From contig NC_067205.1 in the NCBI RefSeq assembly GCF_026262505.1, positions 24,275,585-24,339,584 of the forward strand: a stretch of DNA of 64,000 nt, in the 5' to 3' direction. The notes under the pieces are model-generated. The model saw only the letters and a list, made by a program, of their open reading frames with translations, made no database searches and was not told the DNA's origin. Shown piece by piece: positions 49,238-58,843 of this stretch. The translations under genes were made by a program, and so were the position numbers. Within the stretch, counting starts at the first letter, position 1. Each line of letters opens with the position of its first letter. This stretch comes from Trichomonas vaginalis G3. Taxonomy: Eukaryota > Parabasalia > Trichomonadida > Trichomonadidae.

Positions 49238-49378
49238 TTCTGTTCTTACATACAAAATAAAAAATAAATAAAAAAATAAAACTAACTTTATTTTTTCTAT
49301 CTTAAGGAAATTCATGAAAATTCATGAGGGTAGAAATGAGGTTAGATATACCCATCTACCCTAAAAATTATTTTTGTT

Positions 49379-49406
49379 CATGGGCTATGCCCCGCCGCTT
49401 TGCGTC
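49379..49406. repeat. GC-rich double-hairpin repeat between KilA-N 2 and integrase
   Basis: CATGGGC-TAT-GCCCC followed by GCCGC-TTT-GCGTC (second stem slightly worn). The matching place in element 1 (about 20770) has no such unit. Confidence 0.65.
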
Positions 49407-50572
49407 TTTATGTTAAAATAAATGGTACCATTAATGATATCATGACTGTTCTCGTTCATGTCTGATTTACATCTAATGAAAAAGTTTAGAAGAATTTTCT
49501 TATTCTTTCTGGCATATTTTTGTCTTTCCAGTACTCCCGCTCTAATGGTCCCAGATGTGTTGGCTTTCGACTCTCTCAAGTTCTTAGATGGTATAACATC
49601 TTCAACGCCTCCTTCATATCTTACTTTATAAGTGTCATCGTTTGTGTTATAGCCAAGTATTTCAATAACCACTCCTCGCTTTGCTTCGTCAATGGTTTCA
49701 GCAAGTTTGCCATTACTACTTTCAACTAATTTATGACGAGGATAAAACGCAATAGAGTCGTCGGCAGCTTTTATAAGATATCCATTACCTTGCGTAGAGT
49801 CTACGATATAATAATTTCGACTTAACCTTAAACGTTTCTTTGTCAACGGTTTGTCGTCAAGAACTACACGAACTTTTGTACCAGGAATGAGGGTAAATTG
49901 TGTTGAATTTCTGATATTTTGTGTTTGACTTCGTTTCTTTTGTATATACTTTTCTTCTTGTTGTTGTGTCATTGAATTTGGTGTATGTCCTGTTGTAGAA
50001 TGTGTTGAGGAATTATATACTTCGAGAAAATGTTTCATTGTTTCTTCGGTAAAGTCTCGCTCTTGGTTTAAATCTCTGAGAGTCCTTATGAAGCGGTTTA
50101 TGATGCCGAGTATGTTATGGTTATGGTCTTCAGTAGTGTAGTGAGTTATGTTATGCTTAATGAGAAAATCTGTGATTTCATTGCTGAGGTATGCACCGTC
50201 TTGGTCTGATGTTAAAGTACTTGGGCTATGTTCTGCTACAAACTTTTGTAAAACTCTTAACACTTCACGAGTTTCTTTATTTTTCATTGGATATGCATAT
50301 GCTTTGCGAGTGTTAACATTAATGAAGATGAGGAATGGTGGCTTTCTTCCTTTTCTGCTTTGAATGAGAGTGTCAAATTGGTATGCGTCAGGAGCGTTGG
50401 AGTAAATTGGTAAAAAGTAGTCGTAAGGGTTTATTTTTGTTTGATGTACAACATTTTTGTCAAAGAACCTTTTCACTTCAGCTCTGTTAGTAAATCCCCA
50501 ACTCTTTGCAGCTTCATTGAACTTCTTAAATGACCTCCATGGATGTTGTTCGAATACTTCTTTCAAGCTCAT
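49385..50572 (-). pseudogene. Polinton integrase gene, altered at its end (element 2)
   Basis: Counterpart of 20808-21893 with the rve core (YQFDTLIQSRKGR, LTSDQDGAYLS, LGIINRFIRTL) and chromo-like segment. Near-identical except at the carboxy end, where the copy is broken. Reads leftward next to the fibre gene. Confidence 0.82.
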
Positions 50573-50606
50573 TTATGTAAAGTTAAAGATTTTATTCAAG
50601 ACGGTA

Positions 50607-50652
50607 AGCCTTGACCCAAAGGGTCTAGGCTCAAGCGCGTTCATTGAACGCG
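50607..50652. terminator. Two hairpins at the fibre gene end (element 2)
   Basis: A nested hairpin, AGCCT..GACCC-AAA-GGGTC..AGGCT (50607-50631), is followed by CGCGTTC-ATT-GAACGCG (50636-50652). Element 1 has only the second. Transcript-end function is a guess. Confidence 0.45.
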
Positions 50653-53564
50653 GTACCATGCGAATACAGTCATAAATGGTGGCATATAATCTTCACCCGA
50701 GCCTGTTGGATTTGTTGTGAAAGTATGGACATGATTTCCTCCTGGTTCAGTTGGTCGAAAAGTCTTTTTTGCTGAATTGTTATAAGATGGAGATAAAACG
50801 TCATTGCCAGCTTTATAGTCTGAGTTGTATAATGGGTGGTCTCTTAATGAGTGGCTATGGTCGCCAGAAAAGTTTGTCGTTCCTGTATGAGTGTGCGCAG
50901 GTAGGTTTGCTTCAGTAATTTTCTTCGAACCTCCTGTTTGCTTTGAAGAGTTAGCACAGTATAAGAATTTGTCTACAATCTGCTGCCATGTACCAAAACC
51001 TAAAACACTTGCTGGATTTGTTGAGTTCATTGACGTATAAATAGAGCCTATAGGATATAATGTTTGAAGTATTTCAGTCTTTAATGTTTGAAGCTCTGTT
51101 TTGTCAGCTTTCTTATCATATAAATCTTGAGCAGTGAATTTAACATTATTTTCATCGTCCATGACATAAACATTTTTACAGCTAATTTCTTTCTTCGTTG
51201 TTATGTTTTCATTCGATGTTAAACCTTGTGGAAAGTTAGGAGGTTTATAATATAATGCAGCCGCGTGCGACGTGACTCCGCCCTCCCCACCAGTTCCGCC
51301 AACCGTTCCTTCAATACTTTCTATAGCAACAGTTGAGAAGGAGTTATGTGTATGATTTTTGTCTGCTTTCTTATCTAACATTGCTGGTAGTTCATGTGTT
51401 TCAAAGTTTCTGACATGACCTTCAATGTTCATACATTTGTTATTTAAGGAGTTTAGTGTATCTTTTACGCTTGTACTTGGATTCTCTAATGGTGCACTTG
51501 AACCAAGGGTATAGTTCAATATTATGTCGTCTGCTCTAACAGTAGTGAAGGATTCATGTGTATGGTTCTTGTCAGCTTTACTATTTAATGTAGCTTGAAG
51601 TTCATTTATATCGGAGATATTGTGTTTATGAGATTTCAAAACTTTGTTCGTTGCGTCAAGTTCATCTTTGTCAGCTTTACTTTTAATAGCATCTTCAACG
51701 GTTATTTTTGTCTTAACTCTCAATGTAAATCTTGGTTCAACTAATACACCGTTAACAGAGAAAGTAGAAGCATAAATTTCATCGTTATAACCAAATGCTT
51801 CTGGTGCTTTACCTGTGTCATACTGTACAGTACAGCGTATATCATAACCTTTAGCACGAATGAATTTATATCTTCTTTCATTAACATCTTCAGTGCTTAT
51901 TTGTTCATCCTGTGTTAAATATCCATGGTAGTCCGTTATAATCTGTTCGTCTGAACTTATATAATGAACATGGTTCTTGACTTTATCACTCAGAGCTAAA
52001 AGCTCATTTTTGTCTGCTTTTTCGGCTAATTTCTCTTCTATCTCATTTATTTCAAGTTCATGCCTACCACCACCTCCCGAAGAAGTATTTTTCTTCAGCT
52101 CTTGAAGAACGTCCACTTCGCCATCTTTAGTGTCAATAATGAGACTTTGTGTTAAAACCTTTCCTGTCTTAATGGATGTTTGTAAAACTTCTTCTTCACC
52201 GTGTTCGGGGTCATGGTCGTCATCATATCTTGTGAAATCAGAGATGTTGTCATACATTAAGCATATCTGTCTCAAAAGTTCTGCTATTTGAAACTGGAAC
52301 GAAAGATATACAGAACTTTCATCATCTCCTAAAGTCAAGTCTGCTTTCTTAAGTATTTCTTGAATGTATGCAATGAGAACAGAGTACCTTGGAAAATATT
52401 CGAACAATATTTCATTAGCTGTTGGTTTTGGTGGTTCTTCTGGAGTTTCTGTTGTTTCAGTTCCTTCTGTAGGTTCTGTTGGAGTTTCTGCATCTCTTGA
52501 CTTCAATGCTCTTGCTCTCAAAGACCTAAATGTTAGAGCACCAGGTTTTACAAAGGACTTTATAAATGCTTTAATAGTTCCTGGTAAGTTATTGTTAGCA
52601 TTAAGTAAGTTCCTTATGCTTCCATCATGTACGTCCATAGCACTATGTAAAAAATCTATACTTTTCTTGTAGTCAGCAATAGACTGACTGTGATTTTTTA
52701 AAGATTTGTCAATACCTTTAAGCCAATCTTCATGCATGTCTGATACTGAGCCAAGAATATCATTTGCTTCCTTTAGTGTATTTTGTGCTTCTCGTAAAGT
52801 ATCCAATCCCGTACGTGCATTGTTTGCTATACGTCTTACAGTATCTATTTGACTCCTTGTTTCTTGCATCCAACCAGATAAAGTTTTAATAGTATCCGAA
52901 CCATTTGAAATGAAGTTCAAAGCATTTTTAACGTCATCTAAAACTTCTTCACCAAGTACGCCCATATCTTTCCGATTTGGTATTGAAGAACTCCATATGA
53001 AGCAGCTGTTAAACCAGTATTTATAAGGTTCCATATCCATGATTTAGCAGTTTTTCCATCCTTTCCATCTTCACCATTCAAACCGTTTTCGCCTTGAGGT
53101 CCTTGTATTCCTTGTGGTCCTTGAGGTCCGGTGTCACCCTTCTCTCCTTTCAGTTCATCTTTATGTTCGTTATAATATTCTAATGTCATAAGGTGTACAT
53201 CATTACTGCTACCAGCAACGCCGAGAATTTGTTTCTCATTCATGACTAAATTCTTTAGGCATTTAATGTTGTCGTCAAATCGAAAGCTCTTTAACAATTC
53301 AATGAGAACATTTAATACTTTCACTAATGAGGCATCTACTGTAGAATTTATATATTGCACCGTTCCATCATTTATGATGGGAACCTTGCTTGTTGTAATG
53401 AATGGGTCATAAGTGTTAAAAGTATCGAAATCAATGACTTTTTTAGTTTTTCCATCGTCAATGACTAAATCATTGCCTTCAATGGTTAAAGTTGAGTTTT
53501 CGTTTACTAGTTCATGTGCTCTTCTTGCTTCATTTGTTTCATACGCATATGCAGCAATAGTCAT
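50641..53564 (-). pseudogene. Collagen-like fibre protein gene, broken (element 2)
   Basis: Counterpart of 21934-24570. It has a shorter collagen tract (GPQGPQGIQGPQGENG), the same long shaft, and the same phage-type tip (YPIGSIYTSMNS, GFGTWQQI, AHTHTGTTNF). Between them the KADKNHTH-linked modules differ: one RADDIILN module is retained, while new modules (YISSDEQIITDYHGYL; VAIESIEGTVGGTGGEGG) are present instead. About one break. Confidence 0.82.
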
Positions 53565-53581
53565 ATTTTAATGAGAATAAA

Positions 53582-54346
53582 ATGTTGTTCTATTTGCAAA
53601 GTACAGACCCAAACGAATACGGGACAGTAAAGCTACAAACAAACTTAGGTCTTCAGAATGAAGCGCTTGCTTTCAGAGTTGTTGACTTCAATACTATCGC
53701 AACTTTTGTCATAACAGATGAAACAGATTTCATAGAGATTGAAATAGATGACAAAAGAAGTGTTATAACATTTCCTAATAGAGCTGGGTATAGAATAGAT
53801 AAAATTGCTGGAGTCATAGATACTCTCATAAATGAAGAAACTATTGACAACATAGATGTCGAACTCTCTTCTGAGGGAACATTGAAGTTCAGCAGCGAGA
53901 AAGAGTTTAAGATACCAAGAATGAGTCATAGAGTACAACTTCTTTTGGGTGCATACCATATGCAACTACCTTTGAAAAGTGTTGACAAAACGATTGAGAT
54001 GAAATCTGTTCCATACGTATGTTATGGCAATTGTTTATACATTGAGTCTAAAATAGCTAATGTCACAGGCATTTCAGGAGTTAATAGTAAAGGTTCAGTA
54101 GAGTATAAATCTTTCTGTTATGAAGTAAATTCAATGTTCATTCCAAACGTTCCTGTCATAGCAACTCATTTAGGTAAATGGGTTCGCATTAGTCCTCATA
54201 ATTTGAAAGACATGCAATTCAGACTTGTTGACTTTCAAGGAGAGCCTGTAGAACTGAAGGCACCAGTGCGAATGACTGTTGAAGTTGACTTTTTAGAAAA
54301 TATTAAATGCAACAGCTTACAAGAGAACTCAGAGCTAAAAATATAA
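53582..54346 (+). CDS. Putative virion protein, paralogue B (element 2)
   Basis: 254 residues, whole. NCLYIESKIANVTGISG and MFIPNVPVIATHLGKWVRIS mark the shared carboxy-terminal fold; ends VRMTVEVDFLENIKC and a short polar tail. Divergent from the fibre gene, 17 bases apart, so the two are probably expressed together. Confidence 0.65.
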   Translation: MLFYLQSTDPNEYGTVKLQTNLGLQNEALAFRVVDFNTIATFVITDETDFIEIEIDDKRSVITFPNRAGYRIDKIAGVIDTLINEETIDNIDVELSSEGTLKFSSEKEFKIPRMSHRVQLLLGAYHMQLPLKSVDKTIEMKSVPYVCYGNCLYIESKIANVTGISGVNSKGSVEYKSFCYEVNSMFIPNVPVIATHLGKWVRISPHNLKDMQFRLVDFQGEPVELKAPVRMTVEVDFLENIKCNSLQENSELKI

Positions 54347-54549
54347 AGTATGAATGTTATGTATTAGGTCATGAACTTTGGTTGTTGCTGTTTGATGAAA
54401 CAAATGAGTTAGTTATGTCAGTCAAGAGAACAGAAAAATATTGTGTTAGTGAAAACTGCACCAAGTCAATAAGATTAGGTTTGCATTATGAAGATGAGTT
54501 CGATACTGTTGAAGAAGTTTTGGATAGATATTACAAATTGCTAACTTGA
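54307..54549 (+). CDS. 80-residue acidic protein (element 2)
   Basis: Whole; overlaps the end of paralogue B by 40 bases in another frame. Mixed beta (YECYVLGHELWLLLFDE) and acidic helix (DEFDTVEEVLDRYYKLL). Its 3' end abuts the 66-base hairpin insertion found only in this element. Confidence 0.55.
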   Translation: MQQLTRELRAKNIKYECYVLGHELWLLLFDETNELVMSVKRTEKYCVSENCTKSIRLGLHYEDEFDTVEEVLDRYYKLLT

Positions 54550-54608
54550 ATTTTTTTGACTGACGGCGCAAAGCGCCAAGATGGGCTCAAAGAGCCCTCC
54601 TGACTGCT
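54543..54608. repeat. 66-base hairpin insertion absent from element 1
   Basis: Compared with 25540-25553 in element 1, 66 bases are inserted. They hold GGCGC-AAA-GCGCC (54565-54577) and GGGCTC-AAA-GAGCCC (54583-54597), the two-hairpin layout of the family, near short TGACTG direct repeats. The filled and empty sites in one window show that the unit moves or is copied. Confidence 0.8.
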
Positions 54609-55223
54609 TTAATTTACTAAAACATATTTCAAACAAAGCTTATAGTCAGTAGATAGTTTTGTATACTCGTTCGAATATTTATACTTAAACTCAACTCCTG
54701 TAGTTCCTGGTGTTTCAATGATGCGGATGTTACCTATTTTCATGAATATTGGCGTTTGACCACAGCATTCGATTTCAGGGTCGAGATAGTCAATGACACA
54801 TTGTTTCCCTGTTATTCGTGAGATAATATTTTCAAGGTCCTCCTTTGTTAGAATTATTTGGTTCTTGCTTATAAGATTTGTCAAAAGCTTCTTATCGTCT
54901 TTGAGTAAAATTGTTTGGTATAACTGAAGAAGGTAATGGTCTACGTTATCTGAAGGATTTGTTTGAACATTTGTGTAAGGGTTGTCGTTGGCTTCTCTTG
55001 AAAGAACTTGGTCCAGTGGTGGATACTCTAACTTAACATCTGATGTAGCGTTAGCGTTTGAAGCTGTGTTTAAATTCACCGACTTAAGATCTGGTTCTTT
55101 TTCTTTCAAACACTCCGAACTATAGTTCTTTATGACAATATTGTTTGTTGTTCGTGAGTCAACATTTGATGTTGGTTCAATTGGAACATTAACGGCACCA
55201 GCTAAGATGGATTTGCTTCTCAT
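54609..55223 (-). CDS. 204-residue protein of unknown function (element 2)
   Basis: Whole; differs from 25550-26164 at only a few residues. The same Cys-containing carboxy part (DPEIECCGQTPIFMKIG) is kept. Confidence 0.6.
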   Translation of the reverse strand: MRSKSILAGAVNVPIEPTSNVDSRTTNNIVIKNYSSECLKEKEPDLKSVNLNTASNANATSDVKLEYPPLDQVLSREANDNPYTNVQTNPSDNVDHYLLQLYQTILLKDDKKLLTNLISKNQIILTKEDLENIISRITGKQCVIDYLDPEIECCGQTPIFMKIGNIRIIETPGTTGVEFKYKYSNEYTKLSTDYKLCLKYVLVN

Positions 55224-55248
55224 TTCATATAGAATAAAAACCTTTTAT

Positions 55249-55650
55249 ATGTATGAAATGAACAATATACTCGACAAGGGTTTGAATGTAAAGCTAACGA
55301 ATGAAAATATTGTTGAATTCACTGAGACAGGTGCTGTGTATAAAGATGTAGAACTACTGAACAAAAGAGCAAAGGGAAGAAGCAGGAATATGAACAAAGG
55401 GTGGAAGCCTATAAAAATTTATGTCAATGATGGCTCAGGAGGTTCAAACATAAAGTATGCAGAAAGTTATAGAGTTTATGCTCTCAAAGGTGAAAAGCCT
55501 TCATTTAAGAACAGCTATTCTAACGCATATCCTCAAAAGCTAACGGATAGGGAAGTGGATGATATGAATGACAGCAAAAATATTAACAGAAATGGCGACA
55601 GAGATGCATGGAATTTGTTTACCATCAGTCAATTGAAGGTTAAACTTTAA
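55249..55650 (+). CDS. 133-residue conserved protein (element 2)
   Basis: Whole, from the ATG at 55249 (MYEMNNILDKGLNVKLTN); longer in-frame starts overlap the 204-residue gene on the other strand and are rejected. Basic, with KRAKGRSRNMNKGWKPIKIY. The 3' end overlaps the ATPase gene by about 11 bases. Function unknown. Confidence 0.55.
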   Translation: MYEMNNILDKGLNVKLTNENIVEFTETGAVYKDVELLNKRAKGRSRNMNKGWKPIKIYVNDGSGGSNIKYAESYRVYALKGEKPSFKNSYSNAYPQKLTDREVDDMNDSKNINRNGDRDAWNLFTISQLKVKL

Positions 55651-56533
55651 AACAATGTTGGTCGTTCCCATGGAATATTTTGACTTTAATGGTATTAGTC
55701 ATGATATGAATCTCAAGGTATGAACGAGGAGAGATGAGAGACTTATATGCTTCCCAAATTTCTTCAAAAGGTAATGTTATACCTGACTGTTTCCAAATGA
55801 GTTCAATATCATAGCGTGAGAAACCTTGAAAGATAACGAAGTCAGTTATGAGACGTTTTATGTTTAAAGCTAAAAACCTCCATGTTTGCATAAGTATTGC
55901 TACAGTTAAATGGTAATGTCTGACTTTAGTTATGATGTTAGCTAATGGTGAGTCTGGTTTTGACACTAAACCTTTTCCGGCGAAATCATCACAAACTAAT
56001 AAAGTGTTTGAAGGATACTTTTTGAAGGGGTATTTTGAAAGTTTTGACAGAATGTAGTTTGTAAGTCGTTTCATATCGTAAACTCCTGAGTATTGACGTA
56101 AGTGGTGTTTGTCAATAATTCTTTCCATCTCTTCTGAAGTCTTTTGCATTCCTGACTGTATAAATTCAACGATGGCATAATATTTCCTCTTACGTCGAAT
56201 GTAACGTTGAAGAAATTCGATGAGTTCACTGTCTGGAACTTTAACGACAGAGGCTTGAACTTTTGACATAAATGTTTTCGCTGTTGAATCCATAGAGTCT
56301 GAAGTTGCTGATATAATGATTTGGTCATAGTAAGAGTCGTTTCCTAAACGTTCTGTTATGAGTATATGACGAATGAGGTTGAATGTCTTTCCTGAACCCA
56401 TCTTTCCACAATAGAAATACACACCATTTGAACAGAATTCATAATCTTTGCTGAAAGGAAGAATAAGAGAAGAGTTAAGTTTGTCTGTAGTTTCATTCAT
56501 GTCTTCATCTACATCATGTATTAAATGCTTCAT
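55640..56533 (-). CDS. Genome-packaging ATPase (FtsK/HerA, A32-like) (element 2)
   Basis: Counterpart of 26587-27474. Walker A CGKMGSGKTF, Walker B LLVCDDFAG. Reads 297 residues, with an extreme carboxy terminus that differs from element 1; the ATPase core is whole. Divergent from paralogue C by 16 bases. Confidence 0.86.
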   Translation of the reverse strand: MKHLIHDVDEDMNETTDKLNSSLILPFSKDYEFCSNGVYFYCGKMGSGKTFNLIRHILITERLGNDSYYDQIIISATSDSMDSTAKTFMSKVQASVVKVPDSELIEFLQRYIRRKRKYYAIVEFIQSGMQKTSEEMERIIDKHHLRQYSGVYDMKRLTNYILSKLSKYPFKKYPSNTLLVCDDFAGKGLVSKPDSPLANIITKVRHYHLTVAILMQTWRFLALNIKRLITDFVIFQGFSRYDIELIWKQSGITLPFEEIWEAYKSLISPRSYLEIHIMTNTIKVKIFHGNDQHCFKV

Positions 56534-56549
56534 TTTATCTCCATTAAAA

Positions 56550-57431
56550 ATGCAAGTCAGAAATATTCAGAACATAGCACCGAGTCTAACTGACAAGAGT
56601 ATAAAGATATACTATGAACATGTTATGATGAAACCAACCAAAATTCAAGAAAGTCAGTATACTTATGAATATCCAAGACACTGGGTAGAGTATGTAGGAG
56701 GTGAGAAAGCTATTGAAATCAGACAGGTTCGAAGTATTCCAGCAGGAAGAACAATATTATTGAAGAACTTTAATGTTTTGAGATATAATGATGAAACAAA
56801 GAAGCAAGATAGTTTTCCTGTTGCTGTGTATGTGAACCTAGACACAGGAGATGACATGAAAGTTTTTAACACAAAGCTTCAAACGGTAGTGAGAGAACAA
56901 CTGACTGCGGAAGGACATCCATTACCTTCAGAAGTTACCATAGCATATAATTTTGAAACAAACTCAATAGATTTTAAAGTCATCTCTGCAAAGAAGTCAG
57001 GTTTTACATTTAATGAAGCAGATGTATATTCGAATGAAAACTTCAAAGCTATTGCATGGTTAGATAATGACGATTGCTTTAAGAAAATCTTTAAATTCAG
57101 TGACTCAAAGATGTCAATAGATGACCTTCGTGGAATGTTACCATCGACGTTTACAGTTGAAGGTTCAGCAGGATTGCTTACAAGTTTTTCAATTGGTGGT
57201 ATTTGGTCTCGTGAGAACATTGTTATAAAATCCAGTATAAGTGAATTTGCTGAAGAATCTATATTATGTCTTTCAAACTACATGTATTCGCCGCCGAAGC
57301 ATTATAGTATAACAAACTTTGTCAGTAAGTTTAACATAAGACTTGTCGAACCTTCTTCAATGAAAGATGTTGTGCTACCTAAAGATGGAAAGGATGGACT
57401 CATTATTGAGATGATTTTAATAGCATATTAA
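56550..57431 (+). CDS. Putative virion protein, paralogue C (element 2)
   Basis: 293 residues, whole, a handful of residue differences from 27491-28372. Followed without spacing by the next gene. Confidence 0.65.
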   Translation: MQVRNIQNIAPSLTDKSIKIYYEHVMMKPTKIQESQYTYEYPRHWVEYVGGEKAIEIRQVRSIPAGRTILLKNFNVLRYNDETKKQDSFPVAVYVNLDTGDDMKVFNTKLQTVVREQLTAEGHPLPSEVTIAYNFETNSIDFKVISAKKSGFTFNEADVYSNENFKAIAWLDNDDCFKKIFKFSDSKMSIDDLRGMLPSTFTVEGSAGLLTSFSIGGIWSRENIVIKSSISEFAEESILCLSNYMYSPPKHYSITNFVSKFNIRLVEPSSMKDVVLPKDGKDGLIIEMILIAY

Positions 57432-57656
57432 ATGAGCTTGTTCTTGAAGGTCATTCATGATGAAATAACTGTTGTAGAAGATGTTAGCAATTGTTCAGAC
57501 ATTTTGAAGCGTATAGATGATATAAGAAATAAGTTAGATAGACCGCAAAGCGGTGAGGGCGAAGCCCGTGAGAACGCTTATGTTTCATTGACTTTCTCCA
57601 GTAACGAGAACTTTTATGAGATAATATTGAAGAGAGATGATTTTAATATGGTGTAA
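57432..57656 (+). CDS. 74-residue protein with in-frame hairpin repeat (element 2)
   Basis: Counterpart of 28373-28597; TAAATG junctions on both sides. The hairpin unit at 57543-57572 is identical to that of element 1. Confidence 0.55.
   Translation: MSLFLKVIHDEITVVEDVSNCSDILKRIDDIRNKLDRPQSGEGEARENAYVSLTFSSNENFYEIILKRDDFNMV
57543..57572. repeat. GC-rich double-hairpin repeat in the 74-residue gene (element 2)
   Basis: CCGC-AAA-GCGG, TGA, GGGC-GAA-GCCC, GTGAG, as at 28484-28513. Confidence 0.72.
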
Positions 57657-58184
57657 ATGGTAGCTTGGGTAGCTTTAGGCGCAATGGGAACAAAAGCATT
57701 AGCATTTGGAGCAAAAGCACTTGGAGCTTATGACGCAGTAAATAAAATGAGTGGAGGAAGAGTTTCGAAGACATTAGATGCAAATAAAGGGAAGATTGGA
57801 GGTTGGGTTGCAAAGAAGTTAAGATTAAATAAAATAGGGCTCATAAATAAAGCATCCAATTTGGTTGCGACTGAGTCAGAAAATGCTTTAGGAAAGGATG
57901 ATGAGTTTGCAAAACATGCAAAAGACTTTAATGACCAGATGAAAGGTGAAACAATGCATTTAAATAGAGTCGATGGAACTAAAGAAAATGTTTCTTCTCC
58001 ACCAGTAGTTCTTCCGTATAGTCCCTATGGAATGTATGGAAACCCTTACGAAAGACCATTTGACCCATTGACTGGTGGAAGTAACTGGTATCGTTACGGC
58101 CGAAGAAGAAAGACAGTCAAGTTGGAGACAGACATGAAGAAAGCAACTAAAAAGAAACCAAGGAAGAGAGTTATAAAGCAATGA
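57657..58184 (+). CDS. Hydrophobic-amphipathic basic protein (element 2)
   Basis: 175 residues, whole, few changes from 28598-29125; same Ala/Gly-rich start and basic KKKPRKRVIK end. Confidence 0.6.
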   Translation: MVAWVALGAMGTKALAFGAKALGAYDAVNKMSGGRVSKTLDANKGKIGGWVAKKLRLNKIGLINKASNLVATESENALGKDDEFAKHAKDFNDQMKGETMHLNRVDGTKENVSSPPVVLPYSPYGMYGNPYERPFDPLTGGSNWYRYGRRRKTVKLETDMKKATKKKPRKRVIKQ

Positions 58185-58189
58185 ATTCA

Positions 58190-58240
58190 ACAGGGTGAAA
58201 AAACAGGTGAAAAACCAGGTGAGATCTCACCACTTCACCT
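58190..58240. repeat. Palindromic GGTGAGATCTCACC module (element 2)
   Basis: Lies just inside the right inverted repeat, between the basic protein gene and the repeat-encoded gene. Element 2 lacks this module at its left end, unlike element 1. Confidence 0.6.
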
Positions 58241-58316
58241 AAATTTATTTTTGTGCTATGTTTTCATACGCGTGAGGGTGGTGATATCATTAATTTTTAA
58301 GTTTATTTTTATATAA

Positions 58317-58637
58317 ATGACGAAAACTATTGAGATAACAAACTACAACGGTCATGAGTTCAAGAATTTGTTCTTCGTTCCTCGTGAAAATACATTCTAT
58401 CAGATACGAGGGAGAAAGGGTAAAGTTAGTTTGAGCGTTTATGACTACAAGCATAATGGAAAGTTTATACAAGCATATGATACAAACGGTAAGCGTGTTT
58501 CATTAGCTTTGTCAAAACTTACAGGTATAAACTATGACAGTGATTTTGACCTATATGAAGAAGAAAGTGAGTCAGAAGATTATGAGCTGTTATATGAAGC
58601 ACAGCAATGGGAGGAGTTGCAATACTTTTGTAAGTGA
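58317..58637 (+). CDS. Inverted-repeat-encoded 106-residue protein (element 2, right)
   Basis: Same protein as the left copy at 37315-37635, read outward. The start codon coincides with the inner edge of the repeat; T5AT lies 4 bases upstream, outside the repeat. Confidence 0.7.
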   Translation: MTKTIEITNYNGHEFKNLFFVPRENTFYQIRGRKGKVSLSVYDYKHNGKFIQAYDTNGKRVSLALSKLTGINYDSDFDLYEEESESEDYELLYEAQQWEELQYFCK

Positions 58638-58842
58638 GAACGTTTATTTTTACATTAGTAAAGTCGTTTGTGAAAACATTAGTGAGGTGAAGTGGTTGGT
58701 GGCTTTGTAAATATTTAAGGTTAAGTTAGTGTTGTCGTTTGTGTTGTAAAATATACGTTAACGGTTTCGTAAAGTGTCAAATTCACAAGTATTGGGTAAG
58801 GAGGCGCGCAGTGCCGCCGTACCCATGATATGTATACTAACT
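58317..58842. repeat. Right terminal inverted repeat of element 2
   Basis: 526-base inverted partner of 37110-37635, followed by the target duplication GCCAA (58843-58847). Confidence 0.9.
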
Positions 58843-58843
58843 G

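Larger units (their letters stand above)
37110..58842 (-). mobile_element. Maverick/Polinton element 2 (21.7 kb) inside a host gene
   Basis: Ends AGTTAGTAT and its inverse, 526-bp terminal inverted repeats, 5-bp target duplication GCCAA (37105-37109 and 58843-58847). Same gene order and orientation as element 1 and near-identical over most of its length, but with a different cargo slot, an HNH gene, a rearranged fibre and extra hairpin repeats. About ten reading frames are broken, the others whole. Insertion into an otherwise open host gene, with perfect duplications, indicates a young event. Confidence 0.95.

Noticed and set aside
49238-49315. Amino-terminal hydrophobic segment of KilA-N protein 2
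   Set aside because: It is the translated AT-rich leader shared with other element genes; the ATG at 49237 fits the domain start.
8200-58842. The two Polintons as an assembly duplication
   Set aside because: They differ in end sequence, repeat length (684 and 526), target duplication, cargo and fibre modules, so they are separate insertions.
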